Source of the DNA: Vicia villosa
Taxonomy: Eukaryota > Streptophyta > Magnoliopsida > Fabales > Fabaceae
Assembly (NCBI RefSeq): GCF_029867415.1
Contig: NC_081183.1
Location: 140,453,951-140,517,950, forward strand
Length of the DNA stretch: 64,000 bases
Direction: 5' to 3'
This document shows positions 22,673-33,283 of this stretch, in pieces. The notes below the pieces were generated by a model. The model was not told the DNA's origin. It saw nothing but the letters and a program-made list of their open reading frames with translations, and ran no database searches. How positions within the stretch are numbered: position 1 is the stretch's first letter; every line of letters begins with the position of its first letter. The position numbers and the translations under genes were made by a program.

Positions 22673-25147
22673 TGTAATACCCTGACTCTCTAAACCCGAT
22701 AATTATTATTTAATTGGTTAAGTGATGATTAGAAGGCATATTGATATTGGATTATATTAATCTAAGAAGGATTATTAAGAGAAAGTTTCATGTGGAATGG
22801 TTAGAATCTAATGGCATAGTTAGAATATGACTACATGGCATTGTTGTAAATATGAACAAGTTAGAGGACATAATGGACCTTGAGTAATGTTGCATGATAT
22901 AAGGCCTTGTTTGGGTGCATGCTATTCATTTTTGTTTCACAATTCAGAATTTGGAGCAAGAGAGAAAGGAGGAAGTTATGTTCATCAATTCCATTTTCAC
23001 ACCTTGGGTACAGCCTCCACTAAATCAGGTATATCTCTCAACTCGTAACTCCGATCGTAACGATTCTGGTCCCATTGGGTAGCTAACGAATTTCTCTTCG
23101 ATTTGCACCTATGGTTCGCATTTATAGCTTCTGTTTTGAAGGAGAAAAACGAGTTTGAAGTTGGGACATGCATGCTGAATGTGATGAAGAATGGGCTACG
23201 GGTTTGATGAGTTTGGAGTTGGAGTTTTGATCAAGATAGGAACTCAATTGCAGCATGTTCATCATCTAAAGCTCTATTAATCCAATGTGAGTCCTTAGAT
23301 AGCAACTTGGGTAGAAATTTGGAAATTGTATGTTATGGGGCTAGGGTGAGATACACTTGATGCATGATATATGTTCTTTGCTGATTAAACTATATTGCAT
23401 GTTAATAGTGTGTTTGTGTTCCATGTTGTTTCTACTAATAATCGATAATGCACTCTTTTGGAATGATATTGGGATGTTAGAAGTGTTTGGATTAAAGTTA
23501 GAATGGATTTAGAACCCTTAAAATGCTGAAAAACACATTCTGATGCAGAGTAATCGGTTACGGGTCTTTGGGTAACCGATTACGCTGTTAAAAATGCAAT
23601 TCTGGGCTGTTTTAGAGCCAGTAATCGGTAACTGGACTCTGGGTAATTGGATACCCTGGGCGCAGGGGGGAAAAATCAGCAAACTTCGGAAATTCGTAAC
23701 TTTCGGCTCGGGTATCGGAATTACGCAAACTTTATATCGTTGGAAAGCTAGCGACGTGTACTTTCTAATTAAATTGGTCCCCAAATCAGAATGTGTGATT
23801 TAATAATATTGGAACCCTACTTAGTGAACCTCGTCGGGGGAGATTTTACATTACTAATTCCCCCGAGAGCAGTTCTGTTCCGAATAGAGAACCGAACGCC
23901 TCCTTAGTCGTGTGAGACTTGTTTAAATTATAATTGAACATGTTAATGATGTTAATGATCATGGATATGTTGTTTTTAATATGTGAATCATTCATGATTA
24001 GAATGGATTAATCTCATTGCACTTAATTGCTATATTATGTTTAAATACGAATGCTATGTTGTGATGAGATGTGAATATCTTGTTAATGCCCGTTGTTTTG
24101 GCTAAACAATTGGGATTGTGTGCTTGTGTGATTTGGCGCTTGATATGTGTGTATGCTTGAATCGAAACGGGCCGGGGGCTAGGTTGCGTTACATCCCAGG
24201 CTTTGTGACCAATGGGACAGCCCCGATCATGTGATCTTGGGCTCACACCTGAGCTACCGTTGCAGTGTGCTTGTGAGGGTCTTGAGGCATTTCCCACTTG
24301 GCGTTAACACACTTGCGTGCTCGGTATGATGACGTTGTGCGGCCAAGTAGGCCTACGCATAACAGGTAAACCATCTCTAGCGGTGCCATGTAGGCTACAT
24401 CACTAGGCTTTCGCCCGATGGACCCATGTGTCAAGATGGCGTATTGTACTCGGCGTTAACACATGTGCGTGAAGATGGTTAATGGGACAATGACGCCAAT
24501 TAGGCTAAGGTCATCTCGCAGCCATTTAGGCTTGTGCGAACCCGTCTAATCATCTTGCGGTGTGCTTGTACAAGTCTCTTGACAAGAGGCATGGGCGTGA
24601 TTCATCGAGGGTGTGTTTTTATAACCTAGTCGAGGCATTAACGCGTTTCTGGATTCCCCGTATATGGATGCGGGTTTTGCATACTTGGTTTCTTATATAA
24701 TTGCATATCTGCATTAATCGTCCAATGGTGGATGATTCCTTGTTTTCTTCGTACTTGTACCAGATGTGAGGATGAACCCCGAATCAGTGGTGGATTCGGT
24801 TTTGATGCATGTACCCTGTAGATTCGAGTGGACCCATAGGATAGGAGGACTCACTGAGATTTAGTAATCTCACCCCAATCAACTTATTTTTTCAGGTGCA
24901 GTTTAGTAGCGTTTGACAGATAGCAGGTTCGGATTGATGACTTAAAGTGGTGATGGCTCGGAGACCTCGTCAGATCTCATTTTCCGCTGTGCAGATCCAT
25001 TGAAGACACGTGTTTTGTAATTATCAATATTATTTCATGTTGTATTTATATGGATCATCTTGTATCTTTGGCTTTTGTGTGTACTCAAATACCAATTTTT
25101 AACGTTTCATGCATAATATACTAGTCAACTATGTATGGGGTGTTACA
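22673..25147 (+). repeat. 3' LTR of the LARD-like element (2475 bp)
   Basis: It is the same length as the 5' LTR, with about 17 scattered substitutions by eye and no indels. It is followed by the second TSD copy ATACT. Confidence 0.92.
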
Positions 25148-26484
25148 ATACTACCATATTAGCCCATTTAATTACTTAAAGTATACCCCCTTGGCTCTTA
25201 ATCTCAAATTCTCGGTCTAATCTTAATTACTCGGAAAATTCCCAAAATGTCAAATATTATTCTAATAATATTTTTAATACTAAAAATATTGAAATTTACA
25301 ATCAACTATCGACCCGTTATCCCGTAACAATACCGACTCGGTCGCTCAAAATTCGCCAAAACTCAATAAATACTAAAATAATTCAATTTTATTAATAAAT
25401 AGAAATACAGGTGTTACAAAGACTTCTTTGTTCAGTATCACCATTAGTGTGCTTTGAGGTGTTACTTCTTGTTCTTGGTTGGCACGTCCCTTTTTATGGA
25501 CAAAAGTGTTAACTACGTGGATGTAACATACTTATGGTACTTCGTGGATTTGGATGCGGTTAGGGAGTGGAACTGGGGACTGGCTGTTTGGTATACCTAT
25601 ACCAAAAGCTAAATGAAGCCTCTAACTTGAGGACGAGGTAGCTTACAGGCTCTTGCACACTGTTGACGGTACCTTTCATTCCCACTATTAACTTTATTTT
25701 ACTATTAATAATTTTTTCTTACATGTCTCTTATTCATTTTTCAAGGATGAATCATTTCTCATTTCCACCGTAATCATGGATATGCTTTTACTCTTGACTA
25801 TATGGAGGAGATGCCGAGGGCTGCCATGCATCTCCCCCATATAGGGAATCAAGCTCTGATGCCGTTTCAGGTGTATCTTGATAGGACTATTCATGATGAC
25901 ATCCTATGGACGTCGTTCGAGGATCATAGAGAGATTATCCCATTCGACTACTTCTCTTTGTACTCCGGGTGGATGGCATGTGGGACCAGCACTATGGTCA
26001 GGTATCTTCCAGAGCGATGCATGCGTGAGTTTCGCTATGTCCAAACCATACCCAGATCTCTATCTTAGGTTGTTCCCGACACCATTGTTCGTTGTGATCT
26101 CGATGACATCTTTAAGGATTGGGAGCATTATATGGTGACACATGATTATCGGTTGATGCAGACATCCAACAGTTAGCATTGTATAGAGGGATATGTGACA
26201 TGGTTCTATATAGTGTCACACCCTATCATGACACCGGATGCTCTTGGACGTCCACCTAGGCCAGCTTATGAGGAGATTTTGGAGAACCAACAGGATGAGG
26301 ATGATCATGCCACTAATGTCTTGCCAATCTATCAGCGGATATAAGCAATTGAGCAGAAGGCTTTGGACTTAGGGATCATTGAGAGGGCGGACCTAAGGCA
26401 CTGGCCATCATGGAGAGGATGGTTAGCAAGGCAGCAACTGCGGTGGGATACAGAAGGCATAGGAGGGGCCATGGTGAGGATTAG

Positions 26485-26789
26485 GTATACGCAATAGGCT
26501 ATGCTTTTTTTTATTCCAGAATAATTTATGTATTATATTTTACTATTTTCAGAACAACATTTTGGGCTTATTATCGTTTGATATTTTGTATCATTGTCCG
26601 TCCGCGTTTTTAATATCGTTTTAATCTATTTTTGTATCAAAGCTTTGATGAATTTAAAAAAAAATATCACCGCCGAGGGTGATTTCGGAGATGCATCTTC
26701 AAAACACATTTCAAAGGCATAAATGGTGTAAACAGCTCTCAAGCGCTAGCTTCAAGCAAGCTCTCACTTAGAGAGCTCCTGGTGAAACA
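26485..26789. other. PMD gene 3' flank, then start of an unidentified repeat
   Basis: There is no gene here. At about 26690 is one GGAGATGCATCTTC motif, as in the 5' flank. From 26729 (TGTAAACAGCTCTC) the sequence changes to AGCTCTC/GAGAGCTC-rich DNA that continues after the Sirevirus element at 36391. The Sirevirus therefore lies inside this unidentified repeat. Confidence 0.5.
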
Positions 26790-26795
26790 AAAGAG

Positions 26796-28008
26796 ATTGA
26801 AGGATAGAAAAACACTTAGAAAGGGGGGGTTTGAATAAGTGTAGCTTCAAAAACTTGACAGATAAAAATAAATTGCACAGTTATTTTTATCCTGGTTCGT
26901 TGTTAACTAAACTACTCCAGTCCACCCCCGCAGAGATGATTTACCTCAACTGAGGATTTAATCCACTAATCGCACGGATTACAATGGTTCTCCACTTAGT
27001 CAGCAACTAAGTCTTCCAGAGTCTTCTGATCACACACTGATCACTCCAGGAACAACTGCTTAGATACCCTCTAAGACTTTTCTAGAGTCTACTGATCAAC
27101 ACGATCACTCTAGTTACAACTGCTTAGTTCACTCCTAAGACTTTCCTAGAGTATTCTGATCAACACGATCACTCTAGTTCCTTACAACTTAATGTAATCA
27201 ATTCTAAGAGTTTACAAATGCTTCTTAAAAGCGATAATCACAACTGTGATATTTCTCTTAATCGTTTAAGCTTAATCTCACTAAAATATTACAACAGCAA
27301 TGTAGTGAGCTTTGATGAAGATGAAGATTCTGAGTTTAGATTTGAACAGAGTTTCAGCAAGTTGATATTCACAGAATGGATGTAGAAATGGTTAACATTG
27401 CTTCTCATCAGAACTTCATATTTATAGGCGTTGGAGAAGATGACCGTTGAATGCATTTAATGCTTTGCGTGTTCCGTACAGCATCGCATTTAATGTTATA
27501 CGCTTTTGTCAACTACCTCGAGCCTTGTTCACGCTGTGTCTACTGACGTAGCCTTTAATAGCTTTTAACGTTCCTTTTGTCAGTCAGCGTAGCTTGCCAC
27601 TTGTACTTTCTTCTGATCTGATGTTTGTGAATATAACGTTTGAATATCATCAGAGTCAAACAGCTTGGTGCATAGCATCTTCTGATCTTCTGACCTTGAA
27701 GTGCTTCTGAGCGTGATACCATCTTCTGAGCTTCAGTGCTTCTGATCTCATGTTCTTCTGATGCTTCCATAGACCCATGTTCTGATTCTGCTTCGACCAT
27801 CTTCTGATGTCTTGCCAGACCATGTTCTGATGTTGCATGCTGAACCATTTGAGACAAAGCTTCTGAGCGCTGAATTATGCGTACTCTTTATATATTTCCT
27901 GAAAGGGAAATTGCATTGGATTAGAGTACCATATTATCTTAAGCAAAATTCATATTATTGTTATCATCAAAACTAAGATAATTGATCAGAACAAATCTTG
28001 TTCTAACA
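26796..28008 (-). repeat. Sirevirus 3' LTR
   Basis: On the minus strand it begins TGTTAGAACAAGATTTG at 28008 and ends near 26796. A TATA box (CTATAAATA, 27419-27427) lies in the same place as in the 5' LTR. The rest is rich in TCAGAAG motifs. Confidence 0.92.
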
Positions 28009-28180
28009 ATCTCCCCCTTTTTGATGATGACAAAAACATATATAAATGATATGAATTTGCGATCAGAAAGAATAGATGGCAAAAGACAAATTACACAGCT
28101 ATAGCATAAGCATATGAATATGTCTCCCCCTGAGATTAACAATCTCCCCCTGAGATAAATAATCTCCCCCTGAAATAAAT
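28009..28180 (-). other. Multiplied polypurine tracts of the Sirevirus
   Basis: Complements of AGGGGGAGA occur at about 28011-28018 (touching the LTR), 28123-28130, 28141-28150 and 28161-28170, most followed by TGA-ATAA spacers. Another lies near 29117. Only the first is at the LTR edge and needed for priming. Confidence 0.8.
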
Positions 28181-28249
28181 ACTCGAAGAACTTTAATAAA
28201 AGACTTCCCTGATTATTTCGGTAGAGACGATCATATAAGCTTTTGTCTT

Positions 28250-28585
28250 CAGAGAATTCATAGCTTCTGACTTCTGCTTCCATTGGACAGCTTCAGAACT
28301 AGAATTTCCTTAGATCCCTAGAACACTCACAGCTTCTGATTCCTGCTTCCATCTAGGACAACTTCAGAACTTGAATTTCTTTGATCTTCTGAACATTCAC
28401 AGCTTCTGATTTCTGCTTCCATTCAGGACAGCTTCAGAACTTGAATTTCTTTGATCTTCTGAACATTCACAGCTTCTGATTTCTGCTTCCATTCAGGACA
28501 GCTTCAGAACTTGAGTTTTTCTGGATCTTTAGAACATTCGCAGCTTCTGATTTCTGCTTCCCTCGGATAGCTTCAGAGCTTTGAA
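28250..28585 (-). repeat. 70-bp tandem repeat in the Sirevirus 3' region
   Basis: About five units hold AGCTTCTGATTTCTGCTTCC and GACAGCTTCAGAACTTGA; the middle two are identical with a period of 70 bp (28401 and 28471). CTTCTGA and TCAGAA motifs within a unit are complementary. Confidence 0.88.
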
Positions 28586-30148
28586 TTTCTACCAACATCA
28601 CTTCATGCTAGATTTGTATCAGAACATTGTTGAATGTACCAGAGCATCATCTGAGCATCTCTACATCCTGAAATGTTACAGAACAAAAACTAAACGACAA
28701 AAGTCAGCATGAACGAGTTAGAACATAAAATATATGTTTGAACACATTATATGAATCAGAGCCATATAGGCTGAAATAATGTATCAGAGCAAATAATGTA
28801 TCAGAGCCATAACATTATATGTATCAGAGCAAATAGAATTTTGTCAGAATAAATAGACAAATATAGATCAAATTCTATTATCAGTGCTTCTGATTCATTC
28901 TTCTTTCTTGCTTCTGATTTCTGAAGCTTGACAGCACTCAGCTTGCTTCAGTTTCCATGGTTTTGCTTCTTGTGTTTGCTTTGAAGATTTTCTTCAGTAT
29001 ACCTGCAAAACACTTAAACCATATAGAACTTGCAGTTCTTGTTAGTGAATGTGTGGGAGCCTTTACCCTTTACCCAGCAACTGATAGATTAATCAAATCA
29101 TTTATCATTTATCTTTCTCCCCCTTTTTGTCATAACATCAAAAAGCAATATTTCAAAAGTATTAGATGCATAAAACGACAAATAGAGTCACTGGAATGTA
29201 AAAGCAAAGAAACTTTTCATTGATAATCAAAAGATATTACAAAAGGTTCCTATGTTTAACAAGATGAGAAACATTCCTAGCAAATACATAAAAAGTCATC
29301 CCAAGAGGAAATGACTACAAAAATTAAAAACAGCACCCTAGCAGGACACGCTCGGTGTCAACCCATCAAGAATCCCTGTGGACTCTTGTCTTCCAGACTG
29401 GAACCTCCACTGTAGGAGAGATCCAAGTGACCAAAGAGGAAGAGAGGGACAGTTCACAGACAGAGAGCTAATGTTGCAAACGGGGCTTTCCCTCAACATA
29501 GAAGTTAAGAATATCATTCTTAACCTCCTCCCATAACTCAAGAAAGTCTTCTGTCTTTGGGTGAAAGTTGATAACAACATCAAAGAAGAGGTCTGACTTG
29601 AGAGGTATTAGGAGAGCCATCCCGAGATATGCAGAGATCTGTCGCCTTTGAGTCATAGATCTTCAACAGGCTAAGGGTGAACGCTAGGTTTGAGCAAGGA
29701 TTTTTTTTTAAAAAAAATGTTTTGAGCAAGAGACGAAAACGGAAGAGAGAGAGAGAAAAAAAAACTTGATGAGGAGTGCAAAGAGATAGGGAAAGAGAAG
29801 CGTTTGAAGAGTATTTAAAAAAAAACGAATGATGAAAAACATTTAATGTTACGTGACGTGAGGAGAGATAATAAAGACAAATGAGGTGACTAGCACAGTT
29901 ACCTATGGTCGGCGTCCCTTCAACTGCACGCGCGCTTATCCATGAACAGTAACGACAGGTTTACCATCCCGAGATAAAACGTTACAGCTGTTTTGCTTTA
30001 AAAGAGGTTCTGAATCAACTTAGACAATGAAACGTTAGTAATAACCGAATCATAATTTCTAAAAGATTTCAATCAGAACTTCTGATATATAAAAAAATAA
30101 TCCATTTTCATTTCAGAAGTTACTCATACATAAGAACTTCTCATCTTC

Positions 30149-33100
30149 TCATTCTGGGCATAAATCCATACTGATGTTCTTCAGAATGAACTTAAACCTA
30201 TCTTCAGCCAGGGGTTTTGTAAAGATATCAGCCCATTGATGGTCTGTATCAACAAAGTTTAAAGATATAACACCCTTCTGAACATAGTCCCTTATGAAAT
30301 GATGTTTTATCTCAATATGTTTAGCTTTTGAATGAAGAATAGGATTCTTAGATAAACATATAGCAGAAGTATTATCACAGAATATAGGAATGTTACTCTC
30401 AAATATCTGATAATCTTCTAACTGACTCTTCATCCAGAGCATCTGTGTGCTACAACCAGCAGCAGCGACATATTCTGCTTCTGTTGTTGATAGAGCAATA
30501 GTTGCTTGCTTCTTGCTGTACCAGGAGATCAAGTGACTTCCAAGAAATTGGCAACTTCCTGAAGTACTTTTTCTTTCAATTCTGTCTCCAGCATAATCAG
30601 CATCGCAGAATCCTACTAAGTTGTATTCTTTAGATTTTCTGTAAACTAAGCCAACATTAGTAGTACCTTTTAGATACCTTAGAATTCTCTTAACAGCAGT
30701 TAAATGAGATTCTCTAGGATCTGATTGGAATCTAGCACACAAACAAACACTGAACAGAATGTCAGGTCTAGAAGCAGTCAGATATAGAAGAGATCCAATC
30801 ATACCTCTGTATAACTTCTGATCTACCTTCTTACTTACCTCATCCTTACCTAGGATGCATGTTGGATGCATAGGAGTTTTGGCTTCTTTGCAGTCCAGAA
30901 GATTAAACTTCTTCAGAAGTTCCTTCACATACTTGGTTTGGTGAACATACGTTCCTTCTGATGTTTGATTTATTTGTATTCCAAGGAAATACTTGAGTTC
31001 TCCCATCATGCTCATTTCAAACTCAGCCTGCATAGACTCAGCAAACTCCTTTCCAAGTGTAGCATTAGATGTTCCAAAAATAATATCATCTACATATATT
31101 TGACAAATTAAAATATCCCTTTTAAAGGTTTTACAAAAGAGAGTAGTGTCCACTTTTCCTCTAGTGAAACCATTATCCAGAAGGAAAGAACTTAAGCGTT
31201 CATACCAAGCTCTAGGAGCCTGTTTCAATCCATACAATGATTTCTTAAGTTTAAAAACATGATTAGGAGACATAGAGTCTTCAAAACCAGGAGGTTGATG
31301 GACATAAACTTCTTCATCTATATAACCATTTAAGAAGGCACTCTTAACATCCATTTGATAGAGAGTGATGTTATGTTGAGTGGCAAAAGAAATTAATAGA
31401 CGAATAGATTCTAACCTGGCCACTGGTGCAAAGGTTTCTGTGTAGTCAATCCCTTCTTGCTGACTATAACCCTGAGCCACCAGTCTGGCTTTGTTCCTTA
31501 CCACTTCGCCTTTCTCACTGAGCTTGTTTCTGAAGACCCATTTTGTACCAATTATATTGAATCCATCTGGTCTAGGAACAAGATCCCAAACATCATTCCT
31601 TGTAAACTGATTCAGTTCTTCTTGCATAGCAATTATCCAGTCTGGATCTTCTAGAGCATGATCAACAGAAGTTGGCTCGATCAAAGATACAAGACCTAAT
31701 TGACAATCTGCATTGTTCTTAAGGAATGCTCTTGTTCTGATTGGATCATCCTTCTTTCCAAGAATGACATCTTCTGAATGACCAGAGATGAGTCTGGATG
31801 ATCTTCTGACAGATGGTTCTTCAGAAATGCTTAGATTCTCCAGAGAAGCTGATACTTGATCTTCCGATTCTTCGCTTCTGAGGAGCTCTGCTTCTGATGC
31901 GTTGCTTCTTGGCTCAACAACTTCTGATATATCAATATCAAAATCTGCAAAATTATCAAACTGCTTTGGTTTTTCAGAACCAAGCTTATCATCAAACCTG
32001 ATATTGATTGATTCTTCTACAACCAATGTTTCAGTATTGTATACTCTGTAGCCTTTTGAGCGTTCAGAATATCCAAGAAGGAAACACTTTTGAGCTTTGG
32101 AATCAAACTTACCAAGATGATCTTTAGTGTTCAGAATAAAGCATACACATCCAAAAGGATGGAAATATGAAATGTTGGGCTTTCTATTCTTCCACAATTC
32201 ATAGGAAGTCTTATTAAGAATAGGTCTGATAGAGATTCTATTCTGAATATAGCATGCAGTGTTTATTGCTTCTGCCCAGAAATGCTTAGCCATATTGGTT
32301 TCATTGATCATGGTTCTGGCCATTTCTTGTAGAGTCCTATTCTTTCGTTCTACAACTCCATTTTGCTGAGGAGTTCTAGGACAAGAGAAATCATGGGCAA
32401 TACCATTCTCTTTGAAGAAAACTTCAAAGGATCTGTTCTCAAATTCACCACCATGATCACTTCTGACCTTTATGATTTTACACTCTTTTTCAGATTGAAT
32501 CTGAATGCAGAAATCAAAGAACACTGAATGAGTCTCATCCTTGTGTTTCAAGAATTTTACCCATGTCCAGCGGCTATAATCATCTACGATAACTAATCCA
32601 TATTTCTTCCCTCTGACAGATGATGTTTTGACTGGGCCAAACAGATCAATGTGCAAGAGTTCTAATGGCCTTGAGGTAGAAACAACATTCTTGGACTTGA
32701 ATGCAGGTTTGGAGAACTTGCCCTTCTGACATGCTTCACAAAGAGCATCTGATTTGAATTTCAGATTAGGGAGTCCTCTGACCAGATTCAGTTTGTTAAT
32801 CTGAGAAATCTTTCTCAAACTAGCATGACCTAATCTTCTGTGCCAGACCCACTGCTCTTCAGAAACAGACATAAGACAAGTCACCTTCTGACTCATAAGA
32901 TCTTGCAGATCTGTCTTATAAATGTTGTTCTTCCTCTTGCCTGTAAATAGGATTGAGCCATCCTTCTGATTTACAGCCTTGCAAGACTCTTGATTAAAGA
33001 TTATATCATAACCATTGTCACTCAATTGACTGATAGATAAGAGGTTATGTGTTAATCCTTCTACAAGAAGTACATTAGAAATGGAAGGAGAGTTACCAGA

Positions 33101-33283
33101 CTTTATAGTTCCAGAGCCAATTATCTTGCCCTTCTGATCTCCTCCAAACTTGACTTCTCCTCCAGACTTAAGCACCAGGTCTTGGAACATAGACCTTCTT
33201 CCTGTCATGTGTCGCGAGCATCCAGAGTCCAGGTACCATGACATGTTGTGCCTTGTCCTTTTTGCAGTCAAGGATATCTGCAA
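30149..33283 (-). CDS. pol: Sirevirus pol polyprotein (protease, integrase, reverse transcriptase, RNase H)
   Basis: The 1044-codon ORF is uninterrupted. In order: aspartic protease motif WYLDSGCSRHMTG (about residues 16-28); GAG-pre-integrase zinc segment HRRLGHASLRK with CEACQKGK; integrase core (LLHIDLFGPV, VRSDHGGEFEN, PQQNGVVERKN); reverse transcriptase (ARLVAQGYSQQEGIDYTETF, QMDVKSAFLNG, YGLKQAPRAW and catalytic YVDDIIFG); RNase H (FCDADYAGD, STTEAEYVA, HIEIKHHFIRD) and the end motif ADIFTKPL. Domain order integrase before RT identifies Ty1/copia. All visible catalytic residues are intact. The ORF overlaps gag by 116 nt in the +1 frame, so pol would need a frameshift or separate initiation. 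The first Met at 33283 lies in the overlap and may not be the true start. Confidence 0.95.
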   Translation of the reverse strand: MQISLTAKRTRHNMSWYLDSGCSRHMTGRRSMFQDLVLKSGGEVKFGGDQKGKIIGSGTIKSGNSPSISNVLLVEGLTHNLLSISQLSDNGYDIIFNQESCKAVNQKDGSILFTGKRKNNIYKTDLQDLMSQKVTCLMSVSEEQWVWHRRLGHASLRKISQINKLNLVRGLPNLKFKSDALCEACQKGKFSKPAFKSKNVVSTSRPLELLHIDLFGPVKTSSVRGKKYGLVIVDDYSRWTWVKFLKHKDETHSVFFDFCIQIQSEKECKIIKVRSDHGGEFENRSFEVFFKENGIAHDFSCPRTPQQNGVVERKNRTLQEMARTMINETNMAKHFWAEAINTACYIQNRISIRPILNKTSYELWKNRKPNISYFHPFGCVCFILNTKDHLGKFDSKAQKCFLLGYSERSKGYRVYNTETLVVEESINIRFDDKLGSEKPKQFDNFADFDIDISEVVEPRSNASEAELLRSEESEDQVSASLENLSISEEPSVRRSSRLISGHSEDVILGKKDDPIRTRAFLKNNADCQLGLVSLIEPTSVDHALEDPDWIIAMQEELNQFTRNDVWDLVPRPDGFNIIGTKWVFRNKLSEKGEVVRNKARLVAQGYSQQEGIDYTETFAPVARLESIRLLISFATQHNITLYQMDVKSAFLNGYIDEEVYVHQPPGFEDSMSPNHVFKLKKSLYGLKQAPRAWYERLSSFLLDNGFTRGKVDTTLFCKTFKRDILICQIYVDDIIFGTSNATLGKEFAESMQAEFEMSMMGELKYFLGIQINQTSEGTYVHQTKYVKELLKKFNLLDCKEAKTPMHPTCILGKDEVSKKVDQKLYRGMIGSLLYLTASRPDILFSVCLCARFQSDPRESHLTAVKRILRYLKGTTNVGLVYRKSKEYNLVGFCDADYAGDRIERKSTSGSCQFLGSHLISWYSKKQATIALSTTEAEYVAAAGCSTQMLWMKSQLEDYQIFESNIPIFCDNTSAICLSKNPILHSKAKHIEIKHHFIRDYVQKGVISLNFVDTDHQWADIFTKPLAEDRFKFILKNISMDLCPE

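Larger units (their letters stand above)
16621..25147 (+). mobile_element. Non-autonomous LTR retrotransposon (LARD-like, Tekay/chromovirus-related), complete
   Basis: This 8527-bp element has two LTRs of 2475 bp each, a tRNA-Met primer site, a polypurine tract and a perfect 5-bp TSD ATACT (16616-16620 and 25148-25152). The 3.58-kb interior has no gag or pol. The orientation is + because the primer site follows the left LTR and the polypurine tract precedes the right one. The sequence just before the polypurine tract (GAGGACGAATTCTATTTAAG) resembles the 3' end of Tekay/Del chromovirus pol, suggesting the family that mobilises it. About 17 LTR differences by eye (0.7%) and no indels indicate a young insertion. 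Confidence 0.92.
14551..25418. mobile_element. Solo-LTR-like insertion in the PMD exon (interrupted by a younger LTR element)
   Basis: The insertion starts TGTAACACCCC at 14551 and ends GGTGTTACA at 25418, giving TG...CA termini with TGTAACACC inverted ends, as in many Ty3/gypsy LTRs. The flanks are ATGAC (14546-14550) and AAGAC (25419-25423), a TSD with one mismatch. Without the LARD-like insert it is about 2.34 kb (14551-16620 plus 25153-25418). It has no ORF, primer site or polypurine tract at its edges, which fits a solo LTR better than a full element. The 15890-16060 block is GC-rich and palindromic. I could not determine its orientation. Confidence 0.7.
12268..26484 (+). pseudogene. Plant mobile domain (PMD, MAIN-like) gene, broken by nested insertions
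   Basis: Exon 1 starts at 12268 (MAENPNRVRLGKPTQ) and includes GPSNNSLLIYYSDHVARH. Exon 2 starts near 12691 (LKSVNHARKIF, WFREAI, SGLSGLC, FHFPIGEMTITLDYVSFMLH). Its reading continues after the hAT element (14403-14550, WMVEYLGAQPVMAVEQ, FSFLKDLYNDHL) and after the solo-LTR insertion (25421-about 25668, LRCYFLFLVGTSLF, NYVDVTYL). Exon 3 starts near 25746 (MPRAAMHLP, GNQALMPFQVYLDRT, FDYFSLYSGWMACGT, VRYLPERCMR) and the last stop is at 26482-26484. These are hallmarks of the PMD (aminotransferase-like) family, whose Arabidopsis members MAIN/MAIL1 act in silencing and which is often carried by transposons. Both insertions plus their TSDs shift the frame exactly as clean insertion predicts. Independent damage includes a TAG at 14539-14541, one near 25442, a frameshift near 25600, another TAG near 25638 and a stop where a Trp is expected near 25748. 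It is clearly non-functional. Confidence 0.88.

Noticed and set aside
12244..26484. A functional PMD gene
   Set aside because: Besides the insertions it has several stops and a frameshift of its own.
28957..29223. Env-like ORF between Sirevirus pol and the 3' LTR
   Set aside because: The frame is short, lies on the opposite strand, and shows no signal peptide or transmembrane pattern in an env-like arrangement. No env-like gene is visible.
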